Shown: positions 6,057-15,035, numbered from the stretch's first letter. The stretch: DNA of 24,075 bases from an uncultured Prevotella sp. (GCA_947072805.1 CAMTJK010000012.1:1-24075), one strand, 5' to 3'. Numbers and translations: made by a program. Notes: generated by a model not told the origin, from the sequence alone.

Positions 6057-8612
6057 ATGACAAGCCAGTTTTCGCCTAAGGTATCAGAGATACTCGCCTT
6101 TAGCAGAGAGGAAGCAGCCAGACTTGCAAGCCGTTCTGTCGGTCCTGAACATCTGCTATTAGGCATCCTCAGAATGAAAGACGGACCGGTAATAGATATT
6201 TTCAAACGACTGGACATAAACATACAGTCAGTAAAGATGGGACTTGAGGAAAAGGTTAAAGAAGATGATATCGATACACCAATTAATACATCCGAATTGG
6301 TTCTGAATGAAAAAGCGAGCAATATTCTGAAACTCGCTGTTCTTGAAGCACGTATACAACAGACTCAACGTGTAAATGAACAACACTTGTTACTTGCAAT
6401 TTTACACGATCATGTCAAAAATGGAGCAAAAGAAATACTCGAATATAACAACATGAACTACGAAGATGTACTGACATTATTGCAACTATCCGAAGAGAAG
6501 CAAAACAATCTGCAACTTCCTGAAGAGGATGAAGAGGAAGACTACAATCATAATGATAAGCCGAATGCCAACACTGCAAATGGACATAATAATGCAAAAA
6601 CTGCAATAAAGAATCCCAAAATCAATGGGAGCACCCCTGTTCTCGACAATTTCGGCATAGACATAACACAGGCTGCCTCCGAGGGGAAACTCGATCCGAT
6701 TGTTGGACGCGAGAATGAGATATCAAGAGTATTTGAGATTTTATGCAGGAGGAAAAAAAACAATCCCATACTGATCGGTGAACCCGGCGTGGGGAAAAGT
6801 GCCATCGTTGAAGGACTTGCCCAAATGATAACTCAAAGACATACATCCCCACTGCTATTTAACAAAAGGATAATAAGTCTTGATATGGCAGGAATCGTTG
6901 CCGGAACTAAATATAGAGGTCAGTTTGAGGAACGACTGAGGGCTTTGATAAAAGAACTAGAGCAAAATCCCAACGTTATAGTATTCATTGATGAAATACA
7001 TACTATAATAGGTGCCGGCTCAAGCCCGGGAAGTATGGATGCTGCAAATATCCTTAAACCGGCATTGGCAAGAGGTAACATACAATGTATCGGGGCGACA
7101 ACAATTGATGAATACAGGAACAGTATCGAAAAAGATGGAGCCCTGGAAAGGAGATTCCAAAAAGTTATGGTTGAACCAACTACCCCAAACGATACAATTT
7201 CTATTCTGAAGAATATTAAAGACAGATACGAACATCATCACCGAGTTGAATATACAGACGCGGCTTTACTTGCTTGTGTAAAATTAACAGAGCGCTATAT
7301 CAGTGAACGTCAATTCCCAGACAAAGCTATTGACGCCCTTGATGAAGCAGGAGCAAGAGTTCATCTCTCTACAGCATGCATTCCTCCGGAAATTGCCGAG
7401 AAAGAGAGAGAGATTGGATTTATAAAAGAAAAGAAACAAAATGCTGTAAGAAGCCAGAATTTCGAATTGGCGGCAGGATACCGTGACAGGCAAACAGAAT
7501 TGGAAAGCGAGCTGAAAGCGTTGAACGAGAAATGGGCAAGCGGTGAAAACTCAGAAAAACAAACTGTTACAGAAAATGATATCGCTGATGTCGTATCAAT
7601 AATGTCCGGAGTACCTGTACAACAAATCGCAGAAGCGGAAGGTATCCGTTTAAAAGGTATGGGCAAAGAACTGAAAAATGCAGTAATAGCCCAAGACGCC
7701 GCTATTGATAAAATTGTGAAAGCCATTCAACGCAACAGAATTGGCCTAAAAGATCCCAATCATCCCATTGGAGCATTCATGTTTCTGGGGCCAACCGGTG
7801 TAGGAAAAACCTATTTGGCAAAGAAACTCGCCGAATATATGTTTGGTTCAACCGATGCCCTTATACGAATAGACATGAGCGAATACACAGAAAGTTTCAA
7901 CGTGTCAAGACTTATTGGCGCACCTCCAGGATATGTAGGATACGAAGAAGGAGGACAACTTACAGAAAAAGTACGACGACATCCCTACTCTATTGTATTA
8001 CTTGATGAAATAGAAAAGGCACACGGCAATATATATAACCTATTGTTGCAAGTGCTTGACGAAGGGCGTTTGACTGATGGCAATGGAAGATTCGTAGATT
8101 TCAGAAACACCATTATCATTATGACAAGTAACGCAGGAACAAAAAGATTGAAAGATTTTTCTCGAGGAGTGGGATTTAATGCAAACAGCAGTGGTATATC
8201 ACTAAATGAAAAAGACAAAGAGTATGCACGCAATATTATACAAAAAGCTCTTAGCAAGCAATTCTCACCTGAGTTTCTCAACAGACTTGATGAAATCATA
8301 ACATTCGATCAGCTTGACCTTGAGTCCATAAAACAAATTGTGGAAATAGAGTTAGACGCTGTTATCAGACGTATAACAAACATTGGATATACGATAAAAA
8401 TAAATGATGGCGTTAAAGATTTTCTCGCTATCAAAGGTTATGATATTCAATTCGGTGCAAGACCATTAAAACGAGCCATACAGAATTACATTGAAGACGG
8501 ATTGGGTGAGATGATTATTAATGGCGAAGTAAATCCTGGTGATACCATATTAATAGACAAGACTGAAGATAAAGAAGAACTCACGTTCTCTCTGCAATCA
8601 TGTGCATCATAA
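6057..8612 (+). CDS. clpC: ClpC-type AAA+ unfoldase, ATP-dependent Clp protease ATP-binding subunit
   Basis: This 851-residue Hsp100 protein unfolds substrates and feeds them to ClpP. An N-terminal Clp_N double repeat covers about residues 1-145, followed by an acidic and Asn-rich linker (about 156-190). The first AAA+ module has Walker A GEPGVGKS (near 241-248) and Walker B VIVFIDEIH (near 309-316). A middle domain with a UVR-like coiled segment (near 448-500, QNFELAAGYRDRQTELE) identifies ClpC rather than ClpA or ClpB. The second module has Walker A GPTGVGKT (near 578-585) and Walker B VLLDEIEKAH (near 647-656), then the C-terminal small domain with GARPLKRAI. The length is normal and both ATPase sites look intact. 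No mcsA/mcsB/ctsR neighbours are present, unlike in Firmicutes. A sigma-54-like promoter precedes it and a bidirectional terminator follows. Confidence 0.95.
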   Translation: MTSQFSPKVSEILAFSREEAARLASRSVGPEHLLLGILRMKDGPVIDIFKRLDINIQSVKMGLEEKVKEDDIDTPINTSELVLNEKASNILKLAVLEARIQQTQRVNEQHLLLAILHDHVKNGAKEILEYNNMNYEDVLTLLQLSEEKQNNLQLPEEDEEEDYNHNDKPNANTANGHNNAKTAIKNPKINGSTPVLDNFGIDITQAASEGKLDPIVGRENEISRVFEILCRRKKNNPILIGEPGVGKSAIVEGLAQMITQRHTSPLLFNKRIISLDMAGIVAGTKYRGQFEERLRALIKELEQNPNVIVFIDEIHTIIGAGSSPGSMDAANILKPALARGNIQCIGATTIDEYRNSIEKDGALERRFQKVMVEPTTPNDTISILKNIKDRYEHHHRVEYTDAALLACVKLTERYISERQFPDKAIDALDEAGARVHLSTACIPPEIAEKEREIGFIKEKKQNAVRSQNFELAAGYRDRQTELESELKALNEKWASGENSEKQTVTENDIADVVSIMSGVPVQQIAEAEGIRLKGMGKELKNAVIAQDAAIDKIVKAIQRNRIGLKDPNHPIGAFMFLGPTGVGKTYLAKKLAEYMFGSTDALIRIDMSEYTESFNVSRLIGAPPGYVGYEEGGQLTEKVRRHPYSIVLLDEIEKAHGNIYNLLLQVLDEGRLTDGNGRFVDFRNTIIIMTSNAGTKRLKDFSRGVGFNANSSGISLNEKDKEYARNIIQKALSKQFSPEFLNRLDEIITFDQLDLESIKQIVEIELDAVIRRITNIGYTIKINDGVKDFLAIKGYDIQFGARPLKRAIQNYIEDGLGEMIINGEVNPGDTILIDKTEDKEELTFSLQSCAS

Positions 8613-8640
8613 GTGTCTTAAATAGAATAACACAAACACC

Positions 8641-8690
8641 ATATAAGCAAAAAGCACTTCATAAGGTTTGAAGTGCTTTTTTGCTTATAT
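8641..8690. terminator. Bidirectional terminator between clpC and the convergent small gene
   Basis: A long near-perfect hairpin has arms 8641-8661 (starting ATATAAGC) and 8670-8690, with an 8-base loop TAAGGTTT. A-tracts in the left arm and T-tracts in the right arm allow termination in both directions. It lies 28 bases after the clpC stop and just beyond the stop of the minus-strand gene. Confidence 0.85.
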
Positions 8691-8702
8691 CATATATATA
8701 AA

Positions 8703-9143
8703 TCAGTATTTTAATAATTTATCAAGAAAGTCATCAAGATCCTTATCCAAGCCAGCCATAAGTTCCGGATCAATAATTACAGTATCGTCATCAACAACAT
8801 ATAATTCTGCTATTGACTCCTTGTCTTCGTCTTCAAGGACAAACGAATACGGTTTTAGTATAGACATTCCATCAATTAAACATTTCTGCTTTTCTATACA
8901 TTTACGAATGACAGAAGGTATCACATCATAGAAATCAGAATCAGTATTATTAATCCATTGCTCAATGACCGAACGAGTTATTTCTTTATCATCATCATCG
9001 AAAGCGACGAACTCTCCTGTTTCTTGATTTACCCGAAAATGTATATCGGTAAGCAACATGGCTTCTTCCTGTGGAGGAAATTTATCCGTAACTTTGCTTA
9101 TTGCCCTTTCTATTTGCTGTAATGTTTGTTCTGTAGCTTTCAT
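8703..9143 (-). CDS. Small acidic protein of unknown function
   Basis: I do not recognise this protein. From the ATG at 9143 it is 146 residues (MKATEQTLQQIERAI...). An upstream in-frame ATG at 9173 would add 10 residues, but the likely promoter puts the transcript start about there, so 9143 is preferred. It has no signal peptide or membrane helix. It begins with a helical segment, has a middle part with DIHFRVNQETGEFVAFDDDD, and ends in a strongly acidic tail (DPELMAGLDKDLDDFLDKLL). It is transcribed divergently from the rnf operon and convergently to clpC. Nothing in the sequence ties it functionally to either. Confidence 0.7.
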   Translation of the reverse strand: MKATEQTLQQIERAISKVTDKFPPQEEAMLLTDIHFRVNQETGEFVAFDDDDKEITRSVIEQWINNTDSDFYDVIPSVIRKCIEKQKCLIDGMSILKPYSFVLEDEDKESIAELYVVDDDTVIIDPELMAGLDKDLDDFLDKLLKY

Positions 9144-9180
9144 ACAGTTCTTAGTATAAATAGTATTAAACATCTGATTA

Positions 9181-9212
9181 CAAAATTAGAAAAAGAATTG
9201 AAAAGCCGCAAA
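9181..9212 (-). promoter_or_regulatory. Promoter of the small acidic protein gene
   Basis: On the minus strand TAATTTTG (9181-9188) is a consensus -7 box, and TTTG (9209-9212) is an exact -33 box 20 bases upstream. The transcript would start near 9174, which argues for translation from the ATG at 9143. Confidence 0.65.
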
Positions 9213-9249
9213 CGATTACGGATTATTTTTCATAAATATCCATATTTTT

Positions 9250-9281
9250 ATTGTTAAATTCAGAAGATAATATTAACTTTG
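9250..9281 (+). promoter_or_regulatory. Promoter of the rseC-rnf operon
   Basis: TAACTTTG (9274-9281) matches the -7 consensus TAnnTTTG, and ATTG (9250-9253) lies 20 bases upstream in place of TTTG. The first gene starts 40 bases after the -7 box, leaving a leader of about 33 bases. Confidence 0.6.
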
Positions 9282-9320
9282 CATAAATAAACACAAGCGC
9301 CAGAGCTTAGGTTTAATGTT

Positions 9321-9752
9321 ATGAGCAACATGAACAACAGAATACTGCATTCAGGCATTATTGATGCGATTACCGAGAAGTGCGTAAAAGTACGTATCCT
9401 TCAGACTTCCGCATGTGCTCAATGTAAAATATCTGGGCACTGTAACTCAGCAGAAAGCAAAGAAAAAATTGTTGATGTTTATAATGTACGCGATAAATAT
9501 GCCTTTAAAATTGGCGAAGAGGTTATTGTATGCGCCTCTTTGAAGATTGTTTCTAATGCCATGCTGTTGGGATTCGGTATACCCTTAGCATTAATCCTAA
9601 TCGTTCTAATTTCTGTTTATATGTCTACAACAAACGAAGCCTATGCTGCATTATGTGGTATTGGTTCACTATTACCGTATTATGTAATCCTATACTTCTT
9701 TCGTAACAGCATAAGAGATAGAATTGCATTTGGAATAGAAAAGAAAATATAA
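9321..9752 (+). CDS. rseC: RseC/SoxR-reducing-system family membrane protein
   Basis: This 143-residue inner-membrane protein has an N-terminal cytoplasmic part with cysteines C21, C32, C35 and C41 (ACAQCKISGHC) and two membrane helices (about 77-97 and 106-126). This fits the RseC/MucC family, whose members sit with rnf/rsx genes. In E. coli, RseC and the Rsx complex help keep SoxR reduced; Bacteroidales generally lack SoxRS, so here a role in assembly or maturation of Rnf is more likely (inference). It is the first gene of the operon, 26 bases before rnfB. A second ATG three codons in (9330) is an alternative start. Confidence 0.82.
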   Translation: MSNMNNRILHSGIIDAITEKCVKVRILQTSACAQCKISGHCNSAESKEKIVDVYNVRDKYAFKIGEEVIVCASLKIVSNAMLLGFGIPLALILIVLISVYMSTTNEAYAALCGIGSLLPYYVILYFFRNSIRDRIAFGIEKKI

Positions 9753-9778
9753 AGTATAACTAAAACAAATAAAGAATT

Positions 9779-10699
9779 ATGAGTTTCATTTTGGTCGCAG
9801 TAATTGTGCTTGGGGCTATTGGACTCGTTGCAGCAGTTGTGCTGTATGTCTGCTCCAAAAAATTTGCTGTGAAAGAAGATCCACGAATAGCAGAAGTAGC
9901 AGCATTGTTACCGCAAGCAAATTGTGGAGGATGTGGGTATCCCGGTTGCGGAGGTCTTGCCGATGCACTTGTAAAGGGAGCGGATAACGGCTCCATCGAC
10001 GGATTGCTTTGCCCTGTGGGCGGACAAGAAGTTATGGGGAAAGTAGCTGACTTGTTAGGTATGGCAATGGCCAATTCAGAACCATTGGTTGCCGTCGTTA
10101 GATGTCAGGGCACATGTGAGAACCGTCCCAGAATTGCGGAATATAGTGGCCTTCGTACTTGTACAGCCATGCATGCCTGCGGAGCTGGAGAGACAGCTTG
10201 TGGATTCGGGTGTCTTGGATGTGGTGATTGTGTCAAAGCTTGTCAATTTGGCGCGATAGTTCTCAATCCGGAAACAGGAATTCCTGAAGTTGATGAAGAG
10301 AAATGTACATCGTGTGGCGCATGTGTCAAAGCTTGTCCCCGAAGAATAATCGAATTACGCAAGAAAGGAATAAAAGGTCGTAGAGTATATGTTAGTTGTG
10401 TAAACAAAGATAAAGGACCGATTGCCATGAAGGGCTGCAAAGTTGCATGTATTGGATGTGGCAAATGTGAAAAAGAATGTCCTTTTGAAGCAATAACAAT
10501 CGAGAATAATTTGTCTTACATCAATCCTGACAAGTGTAAATCATGTAGAAAATGTGAGAAAGTATGCCCGACTCACGCTATTGTTGCAGTAAATTTTCCT
10601 GCACCTAAAGCAAGAACAACAGAGATACAAGACAAACCAGAAGCAGTTATTAATACATCTAATAACACTGAATCAGCAAAAAAGGAGGCGGAATCATGA
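9779..10699 (+). CDS. rnfB: Rnf complex subunit RnfB, polyferredoxin
   Basis: This 306-residue iron-sulfur protein accepts electrons from reduced ferredoxin. It has one N-terminal membrane helix (about 3-24), then a cluster-binding domain with C49, C52, C57 and C78. Four ferredoxin-type [4Fe-4S] motifs follow: C145/148/151/155, C176/179/182/186, C224/227/230/234 and C253/256/259/263. Additional cysteines lie at 109, 113, 128, 134 and 141. The multi-cluster form resembles that of anaerobes rather than the two-ferredoxin-motif E. coli RsxB. The C-terminus after residue 270 is a low-complexity polar tail. It overlaps rnfC by four bases (ATGA), indicating coupled translation. Confidence 0.93.
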   Translation: MSFILVAVIVLGAIGLVAAVVLYVCSKKFAVKEDPRIAEVAALLPQANCGGCGYPGCGGLADALVKGADNGSIDGLLCPVGGQEVMGKVADLLGMAMANSEPLVAVVRCQGTCENRPRIAEYSGLRTCTAMHACGAGETACGFGCLGCGDCVKACQFGAIVLNPETGIPEVDEEKCTSCGACVKACPRRIIELRKKGIKGRRVYVSCVNKDKGPIAMKGCKVACIGCGKCEKECPFEAITIENNLSYINPDKCKSCRKCEKVCPTHAIVAVNFPAPKARTTEIQDKPEAVINTSNNTESAKKEAES

Positions 10700-12048
10700 A
10701 TATCAGAACATTCAGAATTGGTGGAATCCATCCGGAAGAGAACAAGATAACAGCTGAAATTGAGACAAAAGTTGCAGCCCTCCCAAAGCAGGCTATATTT
10801 CCTCTTTCTCAACATATTGGTGCACCAACTAAAGCTGTTGTTAAAAAAGGAGACAGAGTTAAAGTAGGAACACTTATTGCCGAGGCGGGAGGCTTCGTGT
10901 CAGCTCCCATATATTCTTCTGTATCAGGAACTGTTTTCAAGGTTGATACAGCTATTGATGCAACAGGTTATAGAGTACCTGCTATAATAATAAACGTAGA
11001 CGGTGACGAATGGGAAGAAAGTATTGACCGCTCAGAAAAGCTGGAAACATTGGATATGCATCCAGAATTAACACCAGAAGAAATAGTAGAACGTATCAAG
11101 AAAGCTGGTGTAACAGGTATGGGAGGTGCTGGTTTCCCGACTTTTATAAAACTATGTCCGCCTCCTACAGCAAAACCAGAATGTGTGATAATCAACGCTG
11201 TTGAATGTGAGCCATATATAACATCTGATTATCGTCTAATGATGGAACATGCTGACGAAATTGTCGTTGGACTCACATTATTAATGAAAGCAGCTAAAGT
11301 TGATAAAGGATATATTGGCATTGAAACAAATAAGCCTAAAGCGATACAATTATTGACAGAAAAAACAGCAAACGATCAGCGTATAGAGGTAGTTCCCCTT
11401 AAACAGCGTTATCCTCAAGGTGGAGAGAAACAGCTTGTTGATGCTGTTATTCGTCGTCAAGTTCCAGCACCACCTGCCATACCTGTAAATGTTGGAGCCA
11501 TTGTTCAAAATGTTGGAACTGCTTTTGCCGTATATCAGGCCGTAATGAAAAACAAACCGTTGTTTGAACGTTATACAACCGTTACGGGTAAGAAAATTAC
11601 AAATCCTGGTAATTTCCTTGTTAGGATGGGTACCCCAATGAAAGACCTCATTGAAACATGTGGAGGCTTACCTGAAGGTAACAATAAAATTCTTGCCGGT
11701 GGTCCGATGATGGGAAAAGCCCTCACAACAACAGAAGTTCCTGTTTGTAAAGGTACAAATAGTATTACTGTAATAAGTGATAAAGAAGCAGTTCGAAAAC
11801 CAATCCAGCCATGTATTCGCTGTGCAAAATGTGTAAGTGCATGTCCTATGGGATTGGAGCCATTCTTGCTTGCTACAGTATCGGCCATGCATAATTGGGA
11901 AAAAGCTGAAGCAGAAGATATCACTTCATGCATAGAATGTGGCTCTTGTCAGTTCACATGTCCTTCTCACCGCCCAATCCTCGACAATATAAGATTAGGA
12001 AAAAGTACAGTAATGGGTATCATAAGAGCCCGAAATGCTAAAAAGTAA
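10696..12048 (+). CDS. rnfC: Rnf complex subunit RnfC, NADH/FMN-binding
   Basis: This 450-residue peripheral subunit interacts with NAD(H). The glycine-rich GMGGAGFPT (141-149) is the conserved flavin/NADH-binding loop related to the NuoF fold. Two [4Fe-4S] motifs lie at C373/376/379/383 and C412/415/418/422. The N-terminus has the expected barrel-sandwich-like segment (KKGDRVKVGTLIAEAGG). Length fits the short form without the long repeat-rich tail of E. coli RsxC. The start overlaps the rnfB stop. Confidence 0.95.
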   Translation: MNIRTFRIGGIHPEENKITAEIETKVAALPKQAIFPLSQHIGAPTKAVVKKGDRVKVGTLIAEAGGFVSAPIYSSVSGTVFKVDTAIDATGYRVPAIIINVDGDEWEESIDRSEKLETLDMHPELTPEEIVERIKKAGVTGMGGAGFPTFIKLCPPPTAKPECVIINAVECEPYITSDYRLMMEHADEIVVGLTLLMKAAKVDKGYIGIETNKPKAIQLLTEKTANDQRIEVVPLKQRYPQGGEKQLVDAVIRRQVPAPPAIPVNVGAIVQNVGTAFAVYQAVMKNKPLFERYTTVTGKKITNPGNFLVRMGTPMKDLIETCGGLPEGNNKILAGGPMMGKALTTTEVPVCKGTNSITVISDKEAVRKPIQPCIRCAKCVSACPMGLEPFLLATVSAMHNWEKAEAEDITSCIECGSCQFTCPSHRPILDNIRLGKSTVMGIIRARNAKK

Positions 12049-12055
12049 ATTCATC

Positions 12056-13054
12056 ATGGGAAAATTAATAGTATCTTTATCACCACATGCTCATGGAACA
12101 GACAGCGTAGAACGCAATATGTATGGCGTCATTATCGCACTTGTTCCCGCACTAATCACATCATTTATATTCTTTGGTATTGGTTCTGCCATTGTATGTG
12201 CTACAAGCATTATAGCATGTGTTGTTTTTGAATGGGCAATAAACAAATGCCTTCTGAAGAATAAAAACAATTCAATAGCCGATGGTTCTGCTATCCTTAC
12301 AGGACTTTTGCTTGGTTTTAACCTGCCATCAAATTTACCGATATGGATTATAATTATCGGAGCTTTAGTTGCTATTGGAGTTGGAAAAATGACATTCGGC
12401 GGACTCGGTTGTAATCTTTTTAACCCGGCATTAGTTGGACGTTGCTTTCTCTTAGTGTCCTTTCCTGCTCAGATGACTTCATGGCCAGTTCCTGGACAAT
12501 TGACGGCATATACAGATGCTACAACAGCTGCGACTCCATTGAGTATAATGAAAGTTGCTATACAAGAAGGCGATAGTAGTATTTTGGAACAATTACCTGA
12601 TTCATTCTCACTTCTTCTTGGTAATACCTACAATTTAGGAAGCGGCTGTATCGGTGAAATAAGCGCATTGGCTTTGATTATCGGTTTGATATTTATGTTG
12701 TGGAGAAAGATTATTACATGGCATATTCCCGTTTCAATTATTGCAACAGTATTTATATTAAGTGGAATTATGCACCTTACAGATTCCTCTTATGCAAATC
12801 CGTTTGCCGTAATTTTCAGTGGCGGCTTAATGTTAGGTGCCATTTTCATGGCAACTGATTATGTAACGTCTCCAATGAATTCACGCGGACAACTTGTTTA
12901 CGGCGTTTGCATTGGCTTCTTGACTATTGTTATACGCAACTGGGGCGCTTATCCAGAAGGAATGTCATTTGCAATCCTGATAATGAATGCGTTTACTCCA
13001 CTTATCAACACATATATTAAACCTAAACGTTTTGGGGAGGTAGTAAAGAAATGA
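12056..13054 (+). CDS. rnfD: Rnf complex subunit RnfD, flavinylated membrane protein
   Basis: This integral membrane subunit of 332 residues has about nine to ten hydrophobic helices. The motif DATTAATPL (from residue 154) corresponds to the RnfD site where FMN is covalently bound to a threonine, probably T157 here by analogy with DxxTxATP in Vibrio. An upstream in-frame ATG at 12035 lies inside the rnfC end and would add seven residues (MLKSKFI); the start MGKLIVSLSPH at 12056 fits family N-termini better. The stop overlaps the rnfG start by four bases. Confidence 0.93.
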   Translation: MGKLIVSLSPHAHGTDSVERNMYGVIIALVPALITSFIFFGIGSAIVCATSIIACVVFEWAINKCLLKNKNNSIADGSAILTGLLLGFNLPSNLPIWIIIIGALVAIGVGKMTFGGLGCNLFNPALVGRCFLLVSFPAQMTSWPVPGQLTAYTDATTAATPLSIMKVAIQEGDSSILEQLPDSFSLLLGNTYNLGSGCIGEISALALIIGLIFMLWRKIITWHIPVSIIATVFILSGIMHLTDSSYANPFAVIFSGGLMLGAIFMATDYVTSPMNSRGQLVYGVCIGFLTIVIRNWGAYPEGMSFAILIMNAFTPLINTYIKPKRFGEVVKK

Positions 13055-13707
13055 AAAAATTAGAATCATCACTTTTCAATATGGTCATAGTTCTTGTTGC
13101 TGTGGCTGTTGTATCAGGAGGACTTCTTGCATGGATAAACCATGCGACAGAAGGTCCTATAAAAGAGCAAGACGAATTAGCCCTTGCCAACGGAATAAAG
13201 AGTGTATTAGCTGTTGAAGAGCTTCAGGTTACTTCAAATGATGAAATAAAAAAAACAATCGACAATAAAGAATATAGCTTTATTATTCACAAGGCGAATG
13301 ATATGTCTGGTAATTTTATCGGAGCAGCTATAGAAAGTACGACATTAGGCTTTGGAGGTGATTTGAAAGTTCTTGTTGGTTTTGATGCCGAAGGCAAAAT
13401 ACTTGGTTACACAATCCTTCAGCACGCAGAGACTCCAGGTCTAGGCGCAAAAGCAGACAAATGGTTTCAAAAAGACGGGAAAGGTAGTATTATAGGCAGA
13501 GACATAAAGACCAAGTTGCTTTCTGTTAGTAAGGATGGAGGTGATATCGATGCTATTACTGCTTCTACAATAACATCTCGCGCATTCCTCAAAGCCATTA
13601 ATCAGGCATACGCAGCCTATTATGATCAGAACATTGACGGATGCAGTAGCGCAACTAAGCAAGCCAAAGTTGAGGATGAAATCTCCTCCGAAACTTCCTG
13701 TGAATAA
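13051..13707 (+). CDS. rnfG: Rnf complex subunit RnfG, FMN-binding
   Basis: This 218-residue protein has one N-terminal membrane helix (about 8-29) and a periplasmic FMN-binding domain. ETPGLGA (127-133) and DAITASTITSRA (167-178) are the family signatures; FMN would be linked by phosphoester to T173. The usual SGAT motif reads TAST, with Ala in place of Gly. The last 25 residues are polar with two cysteines (C198, C217). It is translationally coupled to rnfD. Confidence 0.92.
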   Translation: MKKLESSLFNMVIVLVAVAVVSGGLLAWINHATEGPIKEQDELALANGIKSVLAVEELQVTSNDEIKKTIDNKEYSFIIHKANDMSGNFIGAAIESTTLGFGGDLKVLVGFDAEGKILGYTILQHAETPGLGAKADKWFQKDGKGSIIGRDIKTKLLSVSKDGGDIDAITASTITSRAFLKAINQAYAAYYDQNIDGCSSATKQAKVEDEISSETSCE

Positions 13708-13731
13708 TTAACCCACAAACAGTTTTGAATT

Positions 13732-14316
13732 ATGAATTACATTAAAATATTGCTCAACGGTATCATAAAGGAGAATCCGACATTCGTTCTTCTACTTGGT
13801 ATGTGTCCGACATTGGCCACAACCACATCAGCTCAGAATGGTATGTCTATGGGGCTTGCTACAATGTTTGTTTTAATTTGCTCTAATATTGCTATTTCAC
13901 TTATAAAAAATCTTACCCCAGACAAAGTTAGAATACCCGTCTTTGTTGTTGTCATTGCCTCATTTGTTACAATTCTTCAGATGTGTTTAAAGGCATACCT
14001 TCCGGAAGTGAACAAATCACTGGGATTATTTATTCCACTCATTGTAGTGAACTGTGTTATTTTAGGACGTGCAGAAGCCTTTGCATGTAAAAACAATCCC
14101 CTTGCCAGTCTCTTCGACGGAATTGGCATTGGTTTAGGTTTTACAATCGCACTTACACTTTTAGGAATTGTCAGAGAAGTATTTGGAGCGGGTTCAATAT
14201 TTGGAATTGTACTAATCCCTGAAGCATATAACATCCTGTTATTTATATTGCCTCCTGGTGCATTTATTTCATTGGGATTCCTTATTGCAATAGTTAACAA
14301 ATTCAAGAAAGCATAA
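13732..14316 (+). CDS. rnfE: Rnf complex subunit RnfE
   Basis: This 194-residue integral membrane protein has six hydrophobic helices and belongs to the RnfA/RnfE (NqrD/NqrE) pair that builds the ion-translocating core. The opening GIIKENPTFVLLLGMCPTLA and the segment VVNCVILGRAEAFA are typical of RnfE, the latter containing the conserved Cys proposed to bind an iron-sulfur centre between RnfA and RnfE. It starts 24 bases after rnfG and ends two bases before rnfA. Confidence 0.93.
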   Translation: MNYIKILLNGIIKENPTFVLLLGMCPTLATTTSAQNGMSMGLATMFVLICSNIAISLIKNLTPDKVRIPVFVVVIASFVTILQMCLKAYLPEVNKSLGLFIPLIVVNCVILGRAEAFACKNNPLASLFDGIGIGLGFTIALTLLGIVREVFGAGSIFGIVLIPEAYNILLFILPPGAFISLGFLIAIVNKFKKA

Positions 14317-14318
14317 TT

Positions 14319-14921
14319 ATGGAATACATTCTTATTTTTATATCGGCAATTTTTGTGAACAACATAGTTTTGTCACAATTTCTCGGAATATGCCCATTCC
14401 TTGGTGTATCTAAGAAAATTGACACATCATTAGGAATGAGCGCCGCCGTAGCTTTTGTATTGACACTTGCAACCATTGTTACATACCTTGTTCAGAAATT
14501 CGTACTGGACGCCTTTGGATTGCAATATCTTCAGACTATCGCATTCATCCTTGTGATTGCAGCTTTGGTACAGATGGTAGAAATCATTCTAAAGAAAGTA
14601 TCGCCTGCATTATATCAAGCATTGGGTATATTTCTACCGCTCATCACAACAAACTGTGCTGTGTTAGGTGTTGCAATACTTGTTATTCAAAAAGACTATT
14701 CTTTAATAGAAAGTATAGTATATGCTCTCTCTACAGCCATCGGTTTTGGAATTGCACTTACTGTTTTTGCAGGAATGCGTGAGCAGTTAGAAATGGTAAA
14801 TATTCCAAAGGGGATGAGAGGAGTAGCAATTGTCCTTGTCTCTGCCGGCCTATTAAGCCTTGCCTTTATGGGATTCTCCGGTGTTGATGGAGGTTTGAAA
14901 CAGTTATTTGGCTTGGAATAA
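14319..14921 (+). CDS. rnfA: Rnf complex subunit RnfA
   Basis: This 200-residue, six-helix membrane protein is homologous to RnfE and to NqrE. The opening FVNNIVLSQFLGICPFLGVS and the later ITTNCAVLGVA are strong RnfA signatures; the cysteine pair C25 and the NCAVLG cysteine match the residues proposed to hold an intramembrane [2Fe-2S] cluster. It is the last gene of the operon and is followed by a strong terminator. Confidence 0.94.
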   Translation: MEYILIFISAIFVNNIVLSQFLGICPFLGVSKKIDTSLGMSAAVAFVLTLATIVTYLVQKFVLDAFGLQYLQTIAFILVIAALVQMVEIILKKVSPALYQALGIFLPLITTNCAVLGVAILVIQKDYSLIESIVYALSTAIGFGIALTVFAGMREQLEMVNIPKGMRGVAIVLVSAGLLSLAFMGFSGVDGGLKQLFGLE

Positions 14922-14930
14922 TATAAATAT

Positions 14931-14977
14931 AGAAAGGAAAAACCGCTTTAACATTGGTTTTTCCTTTCTTTTTTTTA
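14931..14977 (+). terminator. Rho-independent terminator of the rnf operon
   Basis: A perfect 14-bp stem (AGAAAGGAAAAACC paired with its complement) has arms 14931-14944 and 14956-14969, an 11-base loop, and a following T-tract. It lies 10 bases after the rnfA stop. Confidence 0.9.
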
Positions 14978-14995
14978 TAATTCCCCTATTTTTTA

Positions 14996-15003
14996 TATTT
15001 TTG
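14996..15003 (+). promoter_or_regulatory. Putative -7 promoter box of galE
   Basis: TATTTTTG matches the TAnnTTTG -7 box, 32 bases before the galE start and just after the rnf terminator. The -33 position reads TTTT rather than TTTG, so the promoter is only partly supported. Confidence 0.5.
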
Positions 15004-15035
15004 CATTATCAATTATTCTATTAATTATACAAACT

